Positions 8,112 through 16,866 of a stretch of 64,000 nt of DNA are shown here, in pieces. Each line of letters begins with the position of its first letter. The first letter of the stretch is position 1. Location of the stretch: NCBI RefSeq assembly GCF_014656135.1, contig NZ_BNBV01000005.1:181824-245823 (forward strand), given 5' to 3'. The notes under the pieces are model-generated. The model made no database searches. It was given only the letters and a program-made list of their open reading frames with translations, and had not been told where the DNA came from. Both the position numbers and the translations under genes were made by a program. The DNA is from Streptomyces thermodiastaticus (GTDB taxonomy: Bacteria; Actinomycetota; Actinomycetes; Streptomycetales; Streptomycetaceae).

Positions 8112-8891
8112 TCAGAAGCGGCGCGTGATCAGGGCGCGCTTGACCTCCGCGATCGCCTTGGTGACCTCGATGCCGCGCGGGCAGGCGTCGGTGCAGTTGA
8201 AGGTGGTGCGGCAGCGCCAGACGCCGTCCTTGTCGTTGAGGATCTCCAGGCGCTGCTCGCCCGCGTCGTCACGGCTGTCGAAGATGAAGCGGTGCGCGTT
8301 GACGATCGCGGCCGGACCGAAGTACTGGCCGTCGTTCCAGAACACCGGGCAGGAGGAGGTGCAAGCCGCGCACAGGATGCACTTCGTGGTGTCGTCGAAG
8401 CGCGCCCGGTCCTCAGGCGACTGCCGCCGCTCCCGCGTCGGCTCGTTGGTGTCCTTCGTGATCAGGAAGGGCATCACGTCCCGGTACGCCTGGAAGAACG
8501 GCTCCATGTCCACGACCAGGTCCTTCAGGACCGTCAGGCCCTTTATGGGCTCGATCGTGATCGGCTTCTCCGGGTTGATGTCCTTGATCAGCGTCTTGCA
8601 GGCCAGCCGGTTGCGGCCGTTGATCCGCATGGCGTCCGAGCCGCAGATGCCGTGCGCGCAGGAGCGGCGGAAGGTCAGCGTGCCGTCCTGCTCCCACTTG
8701 ATCTTGTGCAGACCGTCGAGGACGCGCTCCTTCGGGTCGATCTCCAGCTGGAAGTCCTGCCAGGCCGCCTCGGCCGAGACCTCCGGGTTGAACCGGCGGA
8801 TGCGGAAGGTGACGGTGATGTAGGGGGAGTCCGCGAAACCCGGCTCGGGCTTGCCGGCCGCGTCCGCCTTGTCCAGAACAGGGGTTGCCAT
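8112..8891 (-). CDS. sdhB: Succinate dehydrogenase iron-sulfur subunit
   Basis: A 259-residue electron-transfer subunit of respiratory complex II at the inner face of the membrane; it carries electrons from FAD in SdhA to quinone in SdhC/D. The ferredoxin-like [2Fe-2S] site reads SCAHGICGSD then LACK, with Asp at the third ligand position as in other SdhB proteins. The [4Fe-4S]/[3Fe-4S] sites are CILCAACTSSCPVFW and CRTTFNCTDACPRG. ATG 8891 overlaps the sdhA stop (TGATG), giving translational coupling; it is the last gene of the operon. Confidence 0.97.
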   Translation of the reverse strand: MATPVLDKADAAGKPEPGFADSPYITVTFRIRRFNPEVSAEAAWQDFQLEIDPKERVLDGLHKIKWEQDGTLTFRRSCAHGICGSDAMRINGRNRLACKTLIKDINPEKPITIEPIKGLTVLKDLVVDMEPFFQAYRDVMPFLITKDTNEPTRERRQSPEDRARFDDTTKCILCAACTSSCPVFWNDGQYFGPAAIVNAHRFIFDSRDDAGEQRLEILNDKDGVWRCRTTFNCTDACPRGIEVTKAIAEVKRALITRRF

Positions 8892-10645
8892 CAGTACTTA
8901 CGCTCCATCGGCTGGTAGCGGGTCTGGACGACCGGCTTGTAGTCGAGACGGATGGATTCGGACCCGTCGGCGCCGACCTCGCGGTACGCCATGGTGTGGC
9001 GCATGAAGTTGACGTCGTCGCGGTTGGGGTAGTCCTCACGGTAGTGACCGCCGCGGGATTCCTTGCGGGCCAGGGCGGAGACCGCCATGACCTCGGCCAG
9101 GTCCAGCAGGTTGCCCAGCTCGATGGCCTCCAGCAGGTCGGTGTTGAACCGCTTGCCCTTGTCCTGGATCGCCACGTTCTTGTAGCGCTGCTTGAGCTCG
9201 CCGATCTTCTCGACCGCCGTCTTGATGGTCTGCTCGGTGCGGAACACCATCACGTTGGCGTCCATGGTCTCCTGCAGCTCGCGCCGCAGCTCCGCCACCC
9301 GCTCGGTGCCGGTGGAGGACCGCAGCCGCTCGATCTGCTCGACGACGAAGGACTCCGGGTTCTCCGGCAGGTCGACGAAGTCCGCCGTGCTCGCGTACTC
9401 GGCGGCGGCGATGCCGGCGCGGCGGCCGAAGACGTTGATGTCCAGCAGCGAGTTGGTGCCCAGGCGGTTGGCGCCGTGCACGGACACGCAGGCGACCTCG
9501 CCGGCCGCGTACAGACCCGGGACCACCGTGGTGTTGTCGGCGAGGACCTCGCCCATGACGTTGGTCGGGATGCCGCCCATCGCGTAGTGCGCGGTCGGCT
9601 GGATCGGGATCGGGTCGGTGTACGGCTCGATGCCCAGGTAGGTCCGCGCGAACTCGGTGATGTCCGGCAGCTTGGCGTCCAGCTGCTCCGGCGGCAGGTG
9701 GGTCAGGTCCAGGTACACGTGGTCGCCGTCGGGACCGCAGCCGCGGCCCTCGCGGATCTCCGTGTAGATGGAGCGGGAGACCACGTCACGGGACGCCAGG
9801 TCCTTCATGACGGGAGCGTACTTCTCCATGAAGCGCTCGCCGTCCTTGTTGCGCAGGATGCCGCCCTCGCCGCGGGCACCCTCGGTGAGCAGGATGCCCA
9901 TGCGCCAGATGCCGGTCGGGTGGAACTGGAAGAACTCCATGTCCTCCAGCGGGATGCCCCGGCGGAACACCGCGGCCTGGCCGTCACCGGTCAGGGTGTG
10001 CGCGTTGGACGTCACCTTGAAGAACTTGCCGCAGCCGCCGGAGGCGTAGATCACGGACTTCGCCTGGAAGACGTGGATCTCGCCGGTGGCCAGCTCGTAG
10101 GCGACGACACCGGCCGACCGCTTGACGCCGTCGACCTCGGTGATCAGCTGGTCCAGGACGTAGAACTCGTTGTAGAACTCCACGCCCTCCTTGACGCAGT
10201 TCTGGTACAGCGTCTGGAGGATCATGTGGCCGGTGCGGTCGGCCGCGTAGCAGGAGCGGCGGACCGGGGCCTCGCCGTGGTTGCGGCTGTGACCGCCGAA
10301 GCGGCGCTGGTCGATGAGGCCGTCCGGGGTGCGGTTGAACGGCAGGCCCATCTTCTCCAGGTCGAGGACGGAGTCGATGGCCTCCTTCGCCAGGATCTCC
10401 GCGGCGTCCTGGTCGACCAGGTAGTCACCGCCCTTGACCGTGTCGAAGGTGTGCCACTCCCAGTTGTCCTCCTCCACGTTGGCCAGCGCGGCGGCCATGC
10501 CGCCCTGCGCGGCGCCCGTGTGGGACCGGGTGGGGTAGAGCTTGGTCAGGACCGCGGTGCGGCTGCGCTTGGTCGCCTCGATGGCGGCACGCATACCGGC
10601 GCCACCGGCGCCGACGATGACGGTGTCGTACTTGTGGATCTTCAT
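8891..10645 (-). CDS. sdhA: Succinate dehydrogenase flavoprotein subunit
   Basis: A 584-residue catalytic subunit that oxidises succinate to fumarate in the TCA cycle. The N-terminal dinucleotide-binding motif is [13 protein letters not shown]; the covalent FAD histidine lies in [11 protein letters not shown]; substrate-binding segments include the [11 protein letters not shown] region and [10 protein letters not shown]. Length matches actinobacterial SdhA. ATG 10645 is 24 bases from the sdhD stop; sdhB follows with a TGATG overlap. A long antisense frame over this gene is a codon-bias shadow. Confidence 0.98.
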   Translation of the reverse strand: MKIHKYDTVIVGAGGAGMRAAIEATKRSRTAVLTKLYPTRSHTGAAQGGMAAALANVEEDNWEWHTFDTVKGGDYLVDQDAAEILAKEAIDSVLDLEKMGLPFNRTPDGLIDQRRFGGHSRNHGEAPVRRSCYAADRTGHMILQTLYQNCVKEGVEFYNEFYVLDQLITEVDGVKRSAGVVAYELATGEIHVFQAKSVIYASGGCGKFFKVTSNAHTLTGDGQAAVFRRGIPLEDMEFFQFHPTGIWRMGILLTEGARGEGGILRNKDGERFMEKYAPVMKDLASRDVVSRSIYTEIREGRGCGPDGDHVYLDLTHLPPEQLDAKLPDITEFARTYLGIEPYTDPIPIQPTAHYAMGGIPTNVMGEVLADNTTVVPGLYAAGEVACVSVHGANRLGTNSLLDINVFGRRAGIAAAEYASTADFVDLPENPESFVVEQIERLRSSTGTERVAELRRELQETMDANVMVFRTEQTIKTAVEKIGELKQRYKNVAIQDKGKRFNTDLLEAIELGNLLDLAEVMAVSALARKESRGGHYREDYPNRDDVNFMRHTMAYREVGADGSESIRLDYKPVVQTRYQPMERKY

Positions 10646-10669
10646 CAGGGATTACCTCGGTCCCGTGGC

Positions 10670-11149
10670 CTAGCGGATGTTCGGGTCGAAGGTGAAGATC
10701 ACCAGCGTGCCCAGCAGAATCGTCCACACCGTGGCGGTGTAGAGCAGTGCCTTCAGCCACAGCCGCGTACCCGCGCGCTCGGCGTAGTCGTTGATGACCG
10801 TGCGCAGGCCGTTGCAGCCGTGCAGCATCGCCAGCCACAGCATGAGCAGATCCCAGACCTGCCACCACGGGGAGGCCCAGCGTCCGGCGACGAAGGCGAA
10901 GCCGATCTTGGAGACGCCACCGTCCAGCACGAGCTGGATCAGCAGGTGGCCGATGACGAGGACGACCAGGACGACGCCGGACAGCCGCATGAACAGCCAG
11001 CCGTACATCTCGAAGTTGCCCCGGGTCGACTTCGGGGTCTTCTTGGTCCGCTGGCGCGGGGGCTGGATGACCGGCGCCGGGTTGTCGACGGTGTAGACGG
11101 CGGCGCCCTCGACGGGGCTCACACCGGAGGAGGTTTCAGTGGTGGACAT
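10670..11149 (-). CDS. sdhD: Succinate dehydrogenase hydrophobic membrane anchor subunit
   Basis: A 159-residue membrane subunit of complex II with three predicted helices (VVLVVLVIGHLLIQLVL, LLMLWLAMLHGCNGLR region, LLYTATVWTILLGTLVIF). Histidines in IGHLL and AMLHG are candidate haem b ligands, and NDYAER contains the Asp-Tyr pair associated with the quinone site. A 50-residue polar N-terminal extension precedes the first helix. ATG 11149 lies 5 bases from the sdhC stop, with GGAGGAGG about 10 bases upstream. Confidence 0.93.
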   Translation of the reverse strand: MSTTETSSGVSPVEGAAVYTVDNPAPVIQPPRQRTKKTPKSTRGNFEMYGWLFMRLSGVVLVVLVIGHLLIQLVLDGGVSKIGFAFVAGRWASPWWQVWDLLMLWLAMLHGCNGLRTVINDYAERAGTRLWLKALLYTATVWTILLGTLVIFTFDPNIR

Positions 11150-11154
11150 GCGCG

Positions 11155-11535
11155 TCAGCTCCCGAAGACGACTCGAGCGGCGTGGCCCAGGACGGGGTAG
11201 ATCGCCCCCAGCATGAGCACGACCCAGACGACGACCACGGTCCAGAGCATCGGCTTCTGGTAACGGGCACCCTTGGCCCAGAAGTCGACGGCGATGACCC
11301 GCAGACCGTTGAGTGCGTGGAACAGGATGGCGGCGACGAGGCCGTACTCCAGGCAGGCGACGATCGGCGTCTTGTACGTGGCCACGACGGTGTCGTAGGC
11401 CTCGGGAGACACGCGGACGAGCGCGGTGTCCAGCACGTGAACGAACAGGAAGAAGAAAATGAGCACGCCGGTGACTCGGTGAGCCACCCACGACCACATT
11501 CCTTCCCGGCCGCGGTACAGCGTTCCAGCCGGCAC
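11155..11535 (-). CDS. sdhC: Succinate dehydrogenase cytochrome b556 subunit
   Basis: A 126-residue membrane subunit of complex II with three helices; SWVAHRVTGVLIFFFLFVHVLD carries the conserved SxxHRxTG signature and FHALNGLR supplies the second haem-associated histidine. GTG 11535 gives the standard N-terminus (PAGTLYRGREGMW) and has GGAGG 8 bases upstream; the longer in-frame ATG extension is not conserved in type. It is the first gene of sdhCDAB. A TATACG element about 30 bases upstream of the ribosome site may be the -10, but the -35 is unclear. Confidence 0.94.
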   Translation of the reverse strand: MPAGTLYRGREGMWSWVAHRVTGVLIFFFLFVHVLDTALVRVSPEAYDTVVATYKTPIVACLEYGLVAAILFHALNGLRVIAVDFWAKGARYQKPMLWTVVVVWVVLMLGAIYPVLGHAARVVFGS

Positions 11536-11685
11536 TGAAGAACCCTCCGGGAGCGGGGACGTATAGGGCCGCGCCGGCTTGTTGTCGGTCGGGCCCGGCC
11601 GGGTACGGTCCACCGGCCCCCAGCATGGTAGCGAGGGGTTGCCGTGAGCATTGCAGGGGGCCTGCCGGTGTGATCGAGATGGCAC

Positions 11686-12246
11686 TCAAACGTGCACGGA
11701 CGGGTCAGCGGGGGCGGCCGCCGGCCGCGGACGCCGCGGCGCCGGGCGGCTACGGGCGCGTCGTGGCTGGTCACGCCCCTGGAGGGCGCGGGCCAGACGT
11801 CCGCGTGCCAGGCGGCGCAGCTCCTCCGCCGCGACCGTCCGTTCCTCCTCGGGATCGTTCGTCAATCGTGACCGGACCGCGGCCAGCAGCCGGTCGAGGA
11901 TCTCGCCGGGCGGGACGTCGTCGAGGCAGAGGACGAAGGGGTGCCCGAACGTGTCCGCGTAGGCGGCGTACGCCGCGGTCAGCGCGGTGGAGGCGGCCGT
12001 GTACGCCCCCTCGGGCAGGGCCGGCGGCGGCTCGGCCGCCAGGGCTTCGGCGAGGTCGCTCTCGTCCAGGTCGTACGTGGCCTCGTCGGCCGCGGCCAGC
12101 AGGGCGGGCAGGTCCGGATAGGGACGGTGGGCGGTGAGCCGCCCGGCCCAGTGGGGGCTGCGCAGGCAGGCCAGCAGGGTGCGGCGGGCCTGATGGGCGG
12201 GCGCGGTGTTGAAGTGCTCCAGGCACTGCGGAGTCAGCGCGGGCAG
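11686..12246 (-). CDS. OHCU decarboxylase-like protein (UraD family), CTG start proposed
   Basis: This frame has no ATG or GTG near its 5' end, so it is easily missed. It encodes about 186 residues: CLEHFNTAPAHQARRTLLAC, SPHWAGRLTAHRPYPDLPAL, DLAEALAAEPPPALPEGAY, FGHPFVLCLDDVPPGEILDRLL and NDPEEERTVAAEELRRLARG, the pattern of 2-oxo-4-hydroxy-4-carboxy-5-ureidoimidazoline decarboxylase, the last step from urate to S-allantoin. The HPxxG motif holding the catalytic His reads EPPPA here, so it may not catalyse that step. CTG 12246 is proposed because GAGGA lies 6 bases upstream; an in-frame TGA precedes it. Stop TGA 11686-11688. No other purine-ring gene is adjacent. Confidence 0.7.
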   Translation of the reverse strand: MPALTPQCLEHFNTAPAHQARRTLLACLRSPHWAGRLTAHRPYPDLPALLAAADEATYDLDESDLAEALAAEPPPALPEGAYTAASTALTAAYAAYADTFGHPFVLCLDDVPPGEILDRLLAAVRSRLTNDPEEERTVAAEELRRLARGRLARALQGRDQPRRARSRPAPRRPRPAAAPADPSVHV

Positions 12247-12444
12247 TGTGGGTCCTCGGCGGTGTGGGATCGCGGGCGCCGCGACGGCGGCGTCACCTGC
12301 GACGGCAGGGGATCATGAGGGTGATCGTCACGCTATCGGTCGTGATCGTGAACTGTCCGGTCGATGAGCGAATTTCACCCGGACGGAAGAGTTTGAGGAC
12401 GTGCAGTGGACGCATGGCGTCCGGACAGGCCGTACGTTGGCAGA

Positions 12445-14067
12445 GTGAGTCAGCACAGGCACCGCCGGGCTCCGGCCCGAAGGCTGCGGCACAGGTATCT
12501 CCTGGCCGGCGGGATGTTCGCCGCCACGGTCGGCCTCGGCACCGGACTCGGGCTGTGGGCCTTCGGCGGCGACGGCAGTACGCCGGAGGCGGACCGCAGC
12601 GCACCGCGGCCCGCTTCTCCGGCCAGTCCCACCAAGGTCTATCCGCTCTCCCAGGCCCCGCGCACCATCCCCGCGGTACGGGACTTCACCGCCGCCCGCG
12701 GCCCGGGATGGCGGCCGGCCAAGGGCGAACGGGTGGTCGTCTCCGACGACTCGCTGGCTGACGAGGGCAAGCTGATCGCCGGCGAGCTGGGCCTGGCCTA
12801 CGGCGGCCGCACGGACGACGTGCGCACCGGGGACGTCCACCTGACGCTGGGCGGAGGCCGGAAGGGCAGCCCCGAGTCGTACACCATGACCGTCCGCGAC
12901 GGCCGGGTCACCATCGGCGGGCCCGCCGACGCGGGCGTCTTCTACGGCACCCGCACCCTGAAGCAGGAGGTGCGCGGCGCCGGCTCCGCCCCCGAGGGCG
13001 TGGTGAACGACGCGCCGGCCAAGCCGCGCCGCGGCTTCATGCTGGACATCGCCCGCAAGCCGTACTCGGCCGGCTGGATCGAGGACCGGATACGCGAACT
13101 GGGCGACCTTAAGTACAACGAGCTGGGCCTGCACTTCTCCGACGACCAGGCCTTCCGCATCCAGTCCGACACCCACCCGGAGATCGTCTCCCCGGACCAC
13201 CTCACCAAGGCACAGGTCAAGCAGATCGTCGACCTGGCCGCGTCCCGGCACATCACCGTCGTGCCGGAGATCGACTCGCCCGGCCACCTGGGCGCGGTCA
13301 TCGCCGCCCACCCCGGTCTGCAGCTGCGCAACGCGCAGGGGGTGGCGACCCGGGGCGCCGTCGACATCTCCAAGCCCGAGGCGGCGAAGATCGTCGACGA
13401 TCTGCTCGACGAGTTCGCGGACGTCTTCCCCGGCTCCTACTGGCACCTCGGCGGCGACGAGTACCAGGCGCTGACCGTGCGCGACCCCGCCGCCTCCTAC
13501 CCGCAGCTGGCGGCCGCCGCCCGCAAGGCCTACGGGCCCGGCGGCACCGTCGCCGACCTCGCCACCGGCTGGCTGAACGCCCGCGCCGCCATCGTCCGCG
13601 ACCACGGGCGCACCCCCCGCGCCTGGAACGACGGCTTCTACCGCAACACCTCCGTGCGGCCGGAGGAGGACATCGAGGCCGCCTACTGGACCGGCAAGGA
13701 GATCGGCGCCCGGCAGCCGGCCGCGTACCTGGCCGAGGGCCGCAAGGTGCTCAACTACAACGACGAGTTCCTCTACTACGTCCTCGGGCAGCCGCAGACC
13801 TTCGTCTACCCGACCGGGCAGCGCATCTACGAGCAGTGGACCCCGCGGGTGCTGCGCGGCACCGAGGCCGTCCCCGCCCGCTACGACAGCCAGATCCTCG
13901 GCGGCAGCTTCGCCGTCTGGAGCGATCTGCCCCGTGCGCAGACCGAGCAGCAGGTGGCCGCCGGCATCCGCATGCCGCTGCGGGCCACCGTCCAGAAGCT
14001 GTGGGACCCGGGCAAGCCTCCGTTGTCCTGGACGGACTTCAGGGCGCTGGCCGGCAAGCTCGGCTGA
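12445..14067 (+). CDS. Beta-N-acetylhexosaminidase, glycoside hydrolase family 20
   Basis: A 540-residue extracellular or membrane-tethered enzyme that removes terminal GlcNAc/GalNAc, for example from chitin oligomers. Order: basic N-terminus, one hydrophobic helix (YLLAGGMFAATVGLGTGLGLWAF), a GH20b-type domain, then the TIM barrel beginning PRRGFMLDIARKPY. The catalytic Asp-Glu pair is D338-E339 in WHLGGDEY; HFSDDQAFRI, PEIDSPGHLGA and AWNDGF are further family marks. GTG 12445 is chosen: TACGTT ends 6 bases upstream, pointing to a leaderless mRNA. No DasR-like operator was recognised upstream. Confidence 0.92.
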   Translation: MSQHRHRRAPARRLRHRYLLAGGMFAATVGLGTGLGLWAFGGDGSTPEADRSAPRPASPASPTKVYPLSQAPRTIPAVRDFTAARGPGWRPAKGERVVVSDDSLADEGKLIAGELGLAYGGRTDDVRTGDVHLTLGGGRKGSPESYTMTVRDGRVTIGGPADAGVFYGTRTLKQEVRGAGSAPEGVVNDAPAKPRRGFMLDIARKPYSAGWIEDRIRELGDLKYNELGLHFSDDQAFRIQSDTHPEIVSPDHLTKAQVKQIVDLAASRHITVVPEIDSPGHLGAVIAAHPGLQLRNAQGVATRGAVDISKPEAAKIVDDLLDEFADVFPGSYWHLGGDEYQALTVRDPAASYPQLAAAARKAYGPGGTVADLATGWLNARAAIVRDHGRTPRAWNDGFYRNTSVRPEEDIEAAYWTGKEIGARQPAAYLAEGRKVLNYNDEFLYYVLGQPQTFVYPTGQRIYEQWTPRVLRGTEAVPARYDSQILGGSFAVWSDLPRAQTEQQVAAGIRMPLRATVQKLWDPGKPPLSWTDFRALAGKLG

Positions 14068-14234
14068 GCAAACCGCTGCCCCGGCCCCGGTCCCGGGCCC
14101 GCCGCCCGGGACCGGGGCCGCGGTATGCGCGGGTTGTGTGCGTCCTGGGGGCAAGCTGCGCCGGTGTTGCGCGGGTCGCGGAAACCCGCCCGATTCGGCG
14201 TGACACCGCGGCCCCGGGCGTCGCTTTCCCGGAC

Positions 14235-14651
14235 ATGACGACACAGGAAGCGATGACGGGACAGCGGACCAGGCCGCACGCCGCGGCGCGGCCGGTGCGA
14301 TGGGCCGCGGACGTCGTGGCGACGATGCGCGAGGGCGCCCGGCTGCGCCTGGACTACTCGGCACAGAGCCTGTGGCGGGTCGACCGGATGATCGAGGACC
14401 TCCGTCGCGAGGGCACCCCGCGGGCCGCCGTGGACAGCGTGCTGCGCGGCTTCGGCGCCTACGCCGGCGAGGTGATCGTCCGGGCGTCCGGTGCGGAGTG
14501 GTGGGCCTCCGGCGGCGACCACTGGATCCGCACCCCGGACGGACTGCTGTGGGACCCGATCGACGAGGCACGGCGCTGCTTCGCCGGGACGGGGTCGCTG
14601 CGGCTGCTGTGCCTGGACGCACTGGCGGGACGGCGCGTCCCGCAGCACTGA
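14235..14651 (+). CDS. Conserved hypothetical protein
   Basis: A 138-residue soluble protein without signal or membrane segment. Its core (ADVVATMREGARLRLDYSAQSL, RVDRMIEDLRREGTPRAAVDSVLRGFGAYAGEVIVRASGAEWW, then WIRTPDGLLWDPIDEARRCFAG) is helical first and beta-rich after, and resembles a streptomycete family of unknown function. ATG 14235 or ATG 14253 may be the start; the second has AGGAAG close by. It stands alone between the hexosaminidase gene and the ECF sigma factor gene. No function assigned. Confidence 0.72.
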   Translation: MTTQEAMTGQRTRPHAAARPVRWAADVVATMREGARLRLDYSAQSLWRVDRMIEDLRREGTPRAAVDSVLRGFGAYAGEVIVRASGAEWWASGGDHWIRTPDGLLWDPIDEARRCFAGTGSLRLLCLDALAGRRVPQH

Positions 14652-14696
14652 CGCACGAACGAGGGCAGACGGCAGGCGGCACGTCACGGGCCGCAC

Positions 14697-14708
14697 GGGG
14701 GGGGGGGG
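14697..14708 (+). repeat. Poly-G homopolymer, 12 bases
   Basis: Twelve consecutive G followed by AGAGAGA. It is intergenic, a slippage-prone and sequencing-error-prone site; no reading frame depends on it. Confidence 0.9.
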
Positions 14709-14734
14709 AGAGAGAAACCCGTGGCGACAGGGCA

Positions 14735-14776
14735 ACGGCCGGGGCCGCCACCCCCCACAGGAGAGGCCCCGGCCGT
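14735..14776 (+). terminator. Terminator hairpin
   Basis: ACGGCCGGGGCC (14735-14746) pairs perfectly with GGCCCCGGCCGT (14765-14776), loop of 18. It lies 83 bases past the hypothetical gene. Confidence 0.65.
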
Positions 14777-15016
14777 CGCGTGCTGCGGGCCGCACGGCGG
14801 CCCGTACTGGGTACAGCGCCGGGCATGCGTTTTGTGTCACACCCGGTCCCGGGCCGGCCACCGAAACGATTTGGTTGCACGTTGTACAGCCATGGACGGC
14901 GGACGGTTTCAGGCCGTAACGTGCCTTTCGCGTCAAGCGCGACCACGCACGATCACCGCATCCGGCGACGGCGATGGCGCCGGTGACGATCGTGCTCGAT
15001 CTACTGAGGACCACGG

Positions 15017-15679
15017 GTGCAGGGGGACGACGCGGAGCTGACCGCCGCGGTACGGGCGGCGCAGAACGGGGACGAGGCCGCGTTCCGGACCGTGTACCGC
15101 AGCGTGCACCCGCGACTGCTGGGATACGTCCGCACCCTGGTGGGCGACCCGGACGCCGAGGACGTGGCCTCGGAGGCATGGCTGCAGATAGCACGCGACC
15201 TCGGGCGGTTCAGCGGTGACGCCGACCGGTTCCGCGGCTGGGCCGCGCGCATCGCCCGCAACCGCGCCCTGGACCACATCCGCAAGCGCGGCCGCCGCCC
15301 CGCGACCGGCGGTGACGAGACGGAACTGACCGGCCGGCCCGCCGAGTCCGACACCGCGAGCGAGGCCATCGAGTCCCTCACCACCGGCCACACTCTCTCC
15401 CTCATCGCCCGCCTTCCCCAGGACCAGGCCGAGGCCGTCGTGCTGCGCGTGGTCATGGGTCTGGACGCGAAGACCGCGGCCGAGACCCTCGGCAAACGGC
15501 CGGGCGCCGTCCGCACCGCCGCGCACCGGGGCCTGAAACGGCTCGCGGAACTCCTCGCCGACGATCCGTCGTACGCCGACGGGCTCGACGCGGTGCCGTC
15601 CCCGCGGCAACCGAAGAGGCCCCCGGTGACGTCCGCCGCTGTGACGCATCCGCGCGCTGGGACGCAGAGGGACATGTGA
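15017..15679 (+). CDS. ECF-type RNA polymerase sigma factor
   Basis: A 220-residue sigma factor with regions 2 and 4 only. Region 2: AAFRTVYRSVHPRLLGYVRTLVGDPDAEDVASEAWLQIARD through RFRGWAARIARNRALDHIRKRGRR; region 4: LIARLPQDQAEAVVLRVVMGLDAKTAAETLGKRPGAVRTAAHRGLKRL. GTG 15017 has GAGGA about 8 bases upstream. Its stop overlaps the start of the transmembrane partner gene (ATGTGATG), so the two are translationally coupled, the usual layout for an ECF factor and its regulator. Target promoters are unknown. Confidence 0.9.
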   Translation: MQGDDAELTAAVRAAQNGDEAAFRTVYRSVHPRLLGYVRTLVGDPDAEDVASEAWLQIARDLGRFSGDADRFRGWAARIARNRALDHIRKRGRRPATGGDETELTGRPAESDTASEAIESLTTGHTLSLIARLPQDQAEAVVLRVVMGLDAKTAAETLGKRPGAVRTAAHRGLKRLAELLADDPSYADGLDAVPSPRQPKRPPVTSAAVTHPRAGTQRDM

Positions 15680-16866
15680 TGGCCGACGAGCAGTACCGAT
15701 GGCTGGACCGCGACATGGCGGAGCGCCTGCTGCGCGGCGAGCCACCGGGCACCGCCGTCACCGCCCGCGCCGAACGGCTCGCCCGGGCGCTGGACGCCCT
15801 GACCGCCGGCCTGTGCCCCGAGCTGCCCGCCGACGAGCCCGAACTGCCCGGCGAGGCCGCCGCGCTGGCGGCCTTCCGCAAGGTCCGGGCGGAGGCCGCC
15901 GACGCCGCGCAGTCCGCGGGCACCGCCCGGGCCGGCCGGGGCGGGGGCATCTCCGCCCGGCGTTCCGGGTTCCCGCCGGCCGACGCGGGCCTGGTCCGTC
16001 TCGGCGGGCGACCGGGCGCGCGGGCGCACGAGCAGGGGGGCCGGCCGGGTCACCCGGTCCGGTGCCGCCCGGTGCGGCTGGTGCTGTCGGCCGCGCTGGC
16101 CGCGAGCGCGATCGGCGCGCTGGCGGTGGCCACCGCCGAGGTGCTGCCCACCCCGTTCCGCGACGCCCGGCCCTCGCCCGCCGCCTCCGTGTCGGACTGG
16201 CCCACCCCGGACGGTCCCGCCGCGGCGCCTTCGCCGGACGTCGAGCGCGAGCTGCCGGCGACCGGGAAGGCCACGCACGGTTCCTCCGGCGCCGCCGGCC
16301 GCGACACCCTGCGCGGCGAGTCCACCGCCGGGCCACGGACCGGGGAGCACGACGGCCGGGACGACGAGCCCGGTTCCTCTCACCGTCCCGGCGAGCCCGG
16401 CCGAGGCGACAAGGACGCCAGCGAGCACCGCGTCCCCGGCCTGTGGGGGAGGGGCGGCGCGGGCGAGAAGGACGCGCACGGAGGAAATCCCGGCACCGAG
16501 GGGCGGACGAACCCGACCCGTCTCACGGGCGAGATCCGCAGCGACCACGGGGACCAGGACGGCGCGGGCGACCAGGACGACCAGGACGACCAGGACGGCC
16601 ACGACGGCCGGGGTGACCAGGACGGCCAGGAGGGCGACGGCGGCGGAAACGACGGTCACGGTCTCGCTCCCGACAGCGGCCACACGACCGGGCGGAACGA
16701 CGAGGACCACGACGAGGACGGGGAGCACGGCCGGGACAGCCGGGGCCACCACAGCCGTGACCGGCACGGCGGCCAGGGTGACACCCGGCACGGCGGGGGG
16801 AACGGCCACGGGAACGGGAGCGGCGAGAGCGCCGGCGACGACGGCGGCCCCTCGGCGGACGTCTGA
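15679..16866 (+). CDS. Single-pass membrane protein with Asp/His/Gly-rich extracellular domain; candidate anti-sigma partner
   Basis: A 395-residue protein coupled to the upstream ECF sigma gene. Residues 1-80 are a cytosolic helical domain (YRWLDRDMAERLLRGEPPG, ELPGEAAALAAFRKVRAEA); residues about 132-153 form one transmembrane helix (VRLVLSAALAASAIGALAVATA); the remaining 240 residues are low-complexity and predicted outside the cell, with dense GDQDD, GHDGRGDQDG and RDSRGHHSRDRHGG stretches that could bind divalent metal. No zinc-finger HxxxCxxC anti-sigma motif is seen. The topology and coupling suggest it controls the sigma factor; this is inference. GTG 15676 is an alternative start. 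Confidence 0.72.
   Translation: MADEQYRWLDRDMAERLLRGEPPGTAVTARAERLARALDALTAGLCPELPADEPELPGEAAALAAFRKVRAEAADAAQSAGTARAGRGGGISARRSGFPPADAGLVRLGGRPGARAHEQGGRPGHPVRCRPVRLVLSAALAASAIGALAVATAEVLPTPFRDARPSPAASVSDWPTPDGPAAAPSPDVERELPATGKATHGSSGAAGRDTLRGESTAGPRTGEHDGRDDEPGSSHRPGEPGRGDKDASEHRVPGLWGRGGAGEKDAHGGNPGTEGRTNPTRLTGEIRSDHGDQDGAGDQDDQDDQDGHDGRGDQDGQEGDGGGNDGHGLAPDSGHTTGRNDEDHDEDGEHGRDSRGHHSRDRHGGQGDTRHGGGNGHGNGSGESAGDDGGPSADV
16549..16620 (+). repeat. GACCAGGAC short tandem repeats in the membrane protein gene
   Basis: GACCAGGAC and close variants recur in frame between 16549 and 16620, encoding DQD/DQDD runs. Likely replication slippage within a coding low-complexity region. Confidence 0.7.

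Larger units (their letters stand above)
14652..15016. other. Intergenic region: poly-G run, terminator, sigma-factor promoter region
   Basis: This 365-base gap contains a 12-G homopolymer (14697-14708), a strong hairpin (14735-14776) and then a less GC-rich stretch (about 14865-14950) that is the likely promoter region of the ECF sigma gene. I could not assign its promoter hexamers with confidence. Confidence 0.5.

Noticed and set aside
8885..11200. A 771-codon plus-strand frame opposite sdhA/sdhD
   Set aside because: It is antisense to well-conserved sdh genes, has no recognisable motif and reflects the third-position GC bias that keeps antisense frames open.
12300..12445. A DasR-type operator upstream of the hexosaminidase gene
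   Set aside because: The repeated GTGATCGT segments near 12320-12350 do not resemble the ACTGGTCTAGACCACT-type consensus.
12328..14946. An 872-codon minus-strand frame
   Set aside because: Shadow of the GH20 hexosaminidase gene; composition is Arg/Pro/Gly-rich with no domain.
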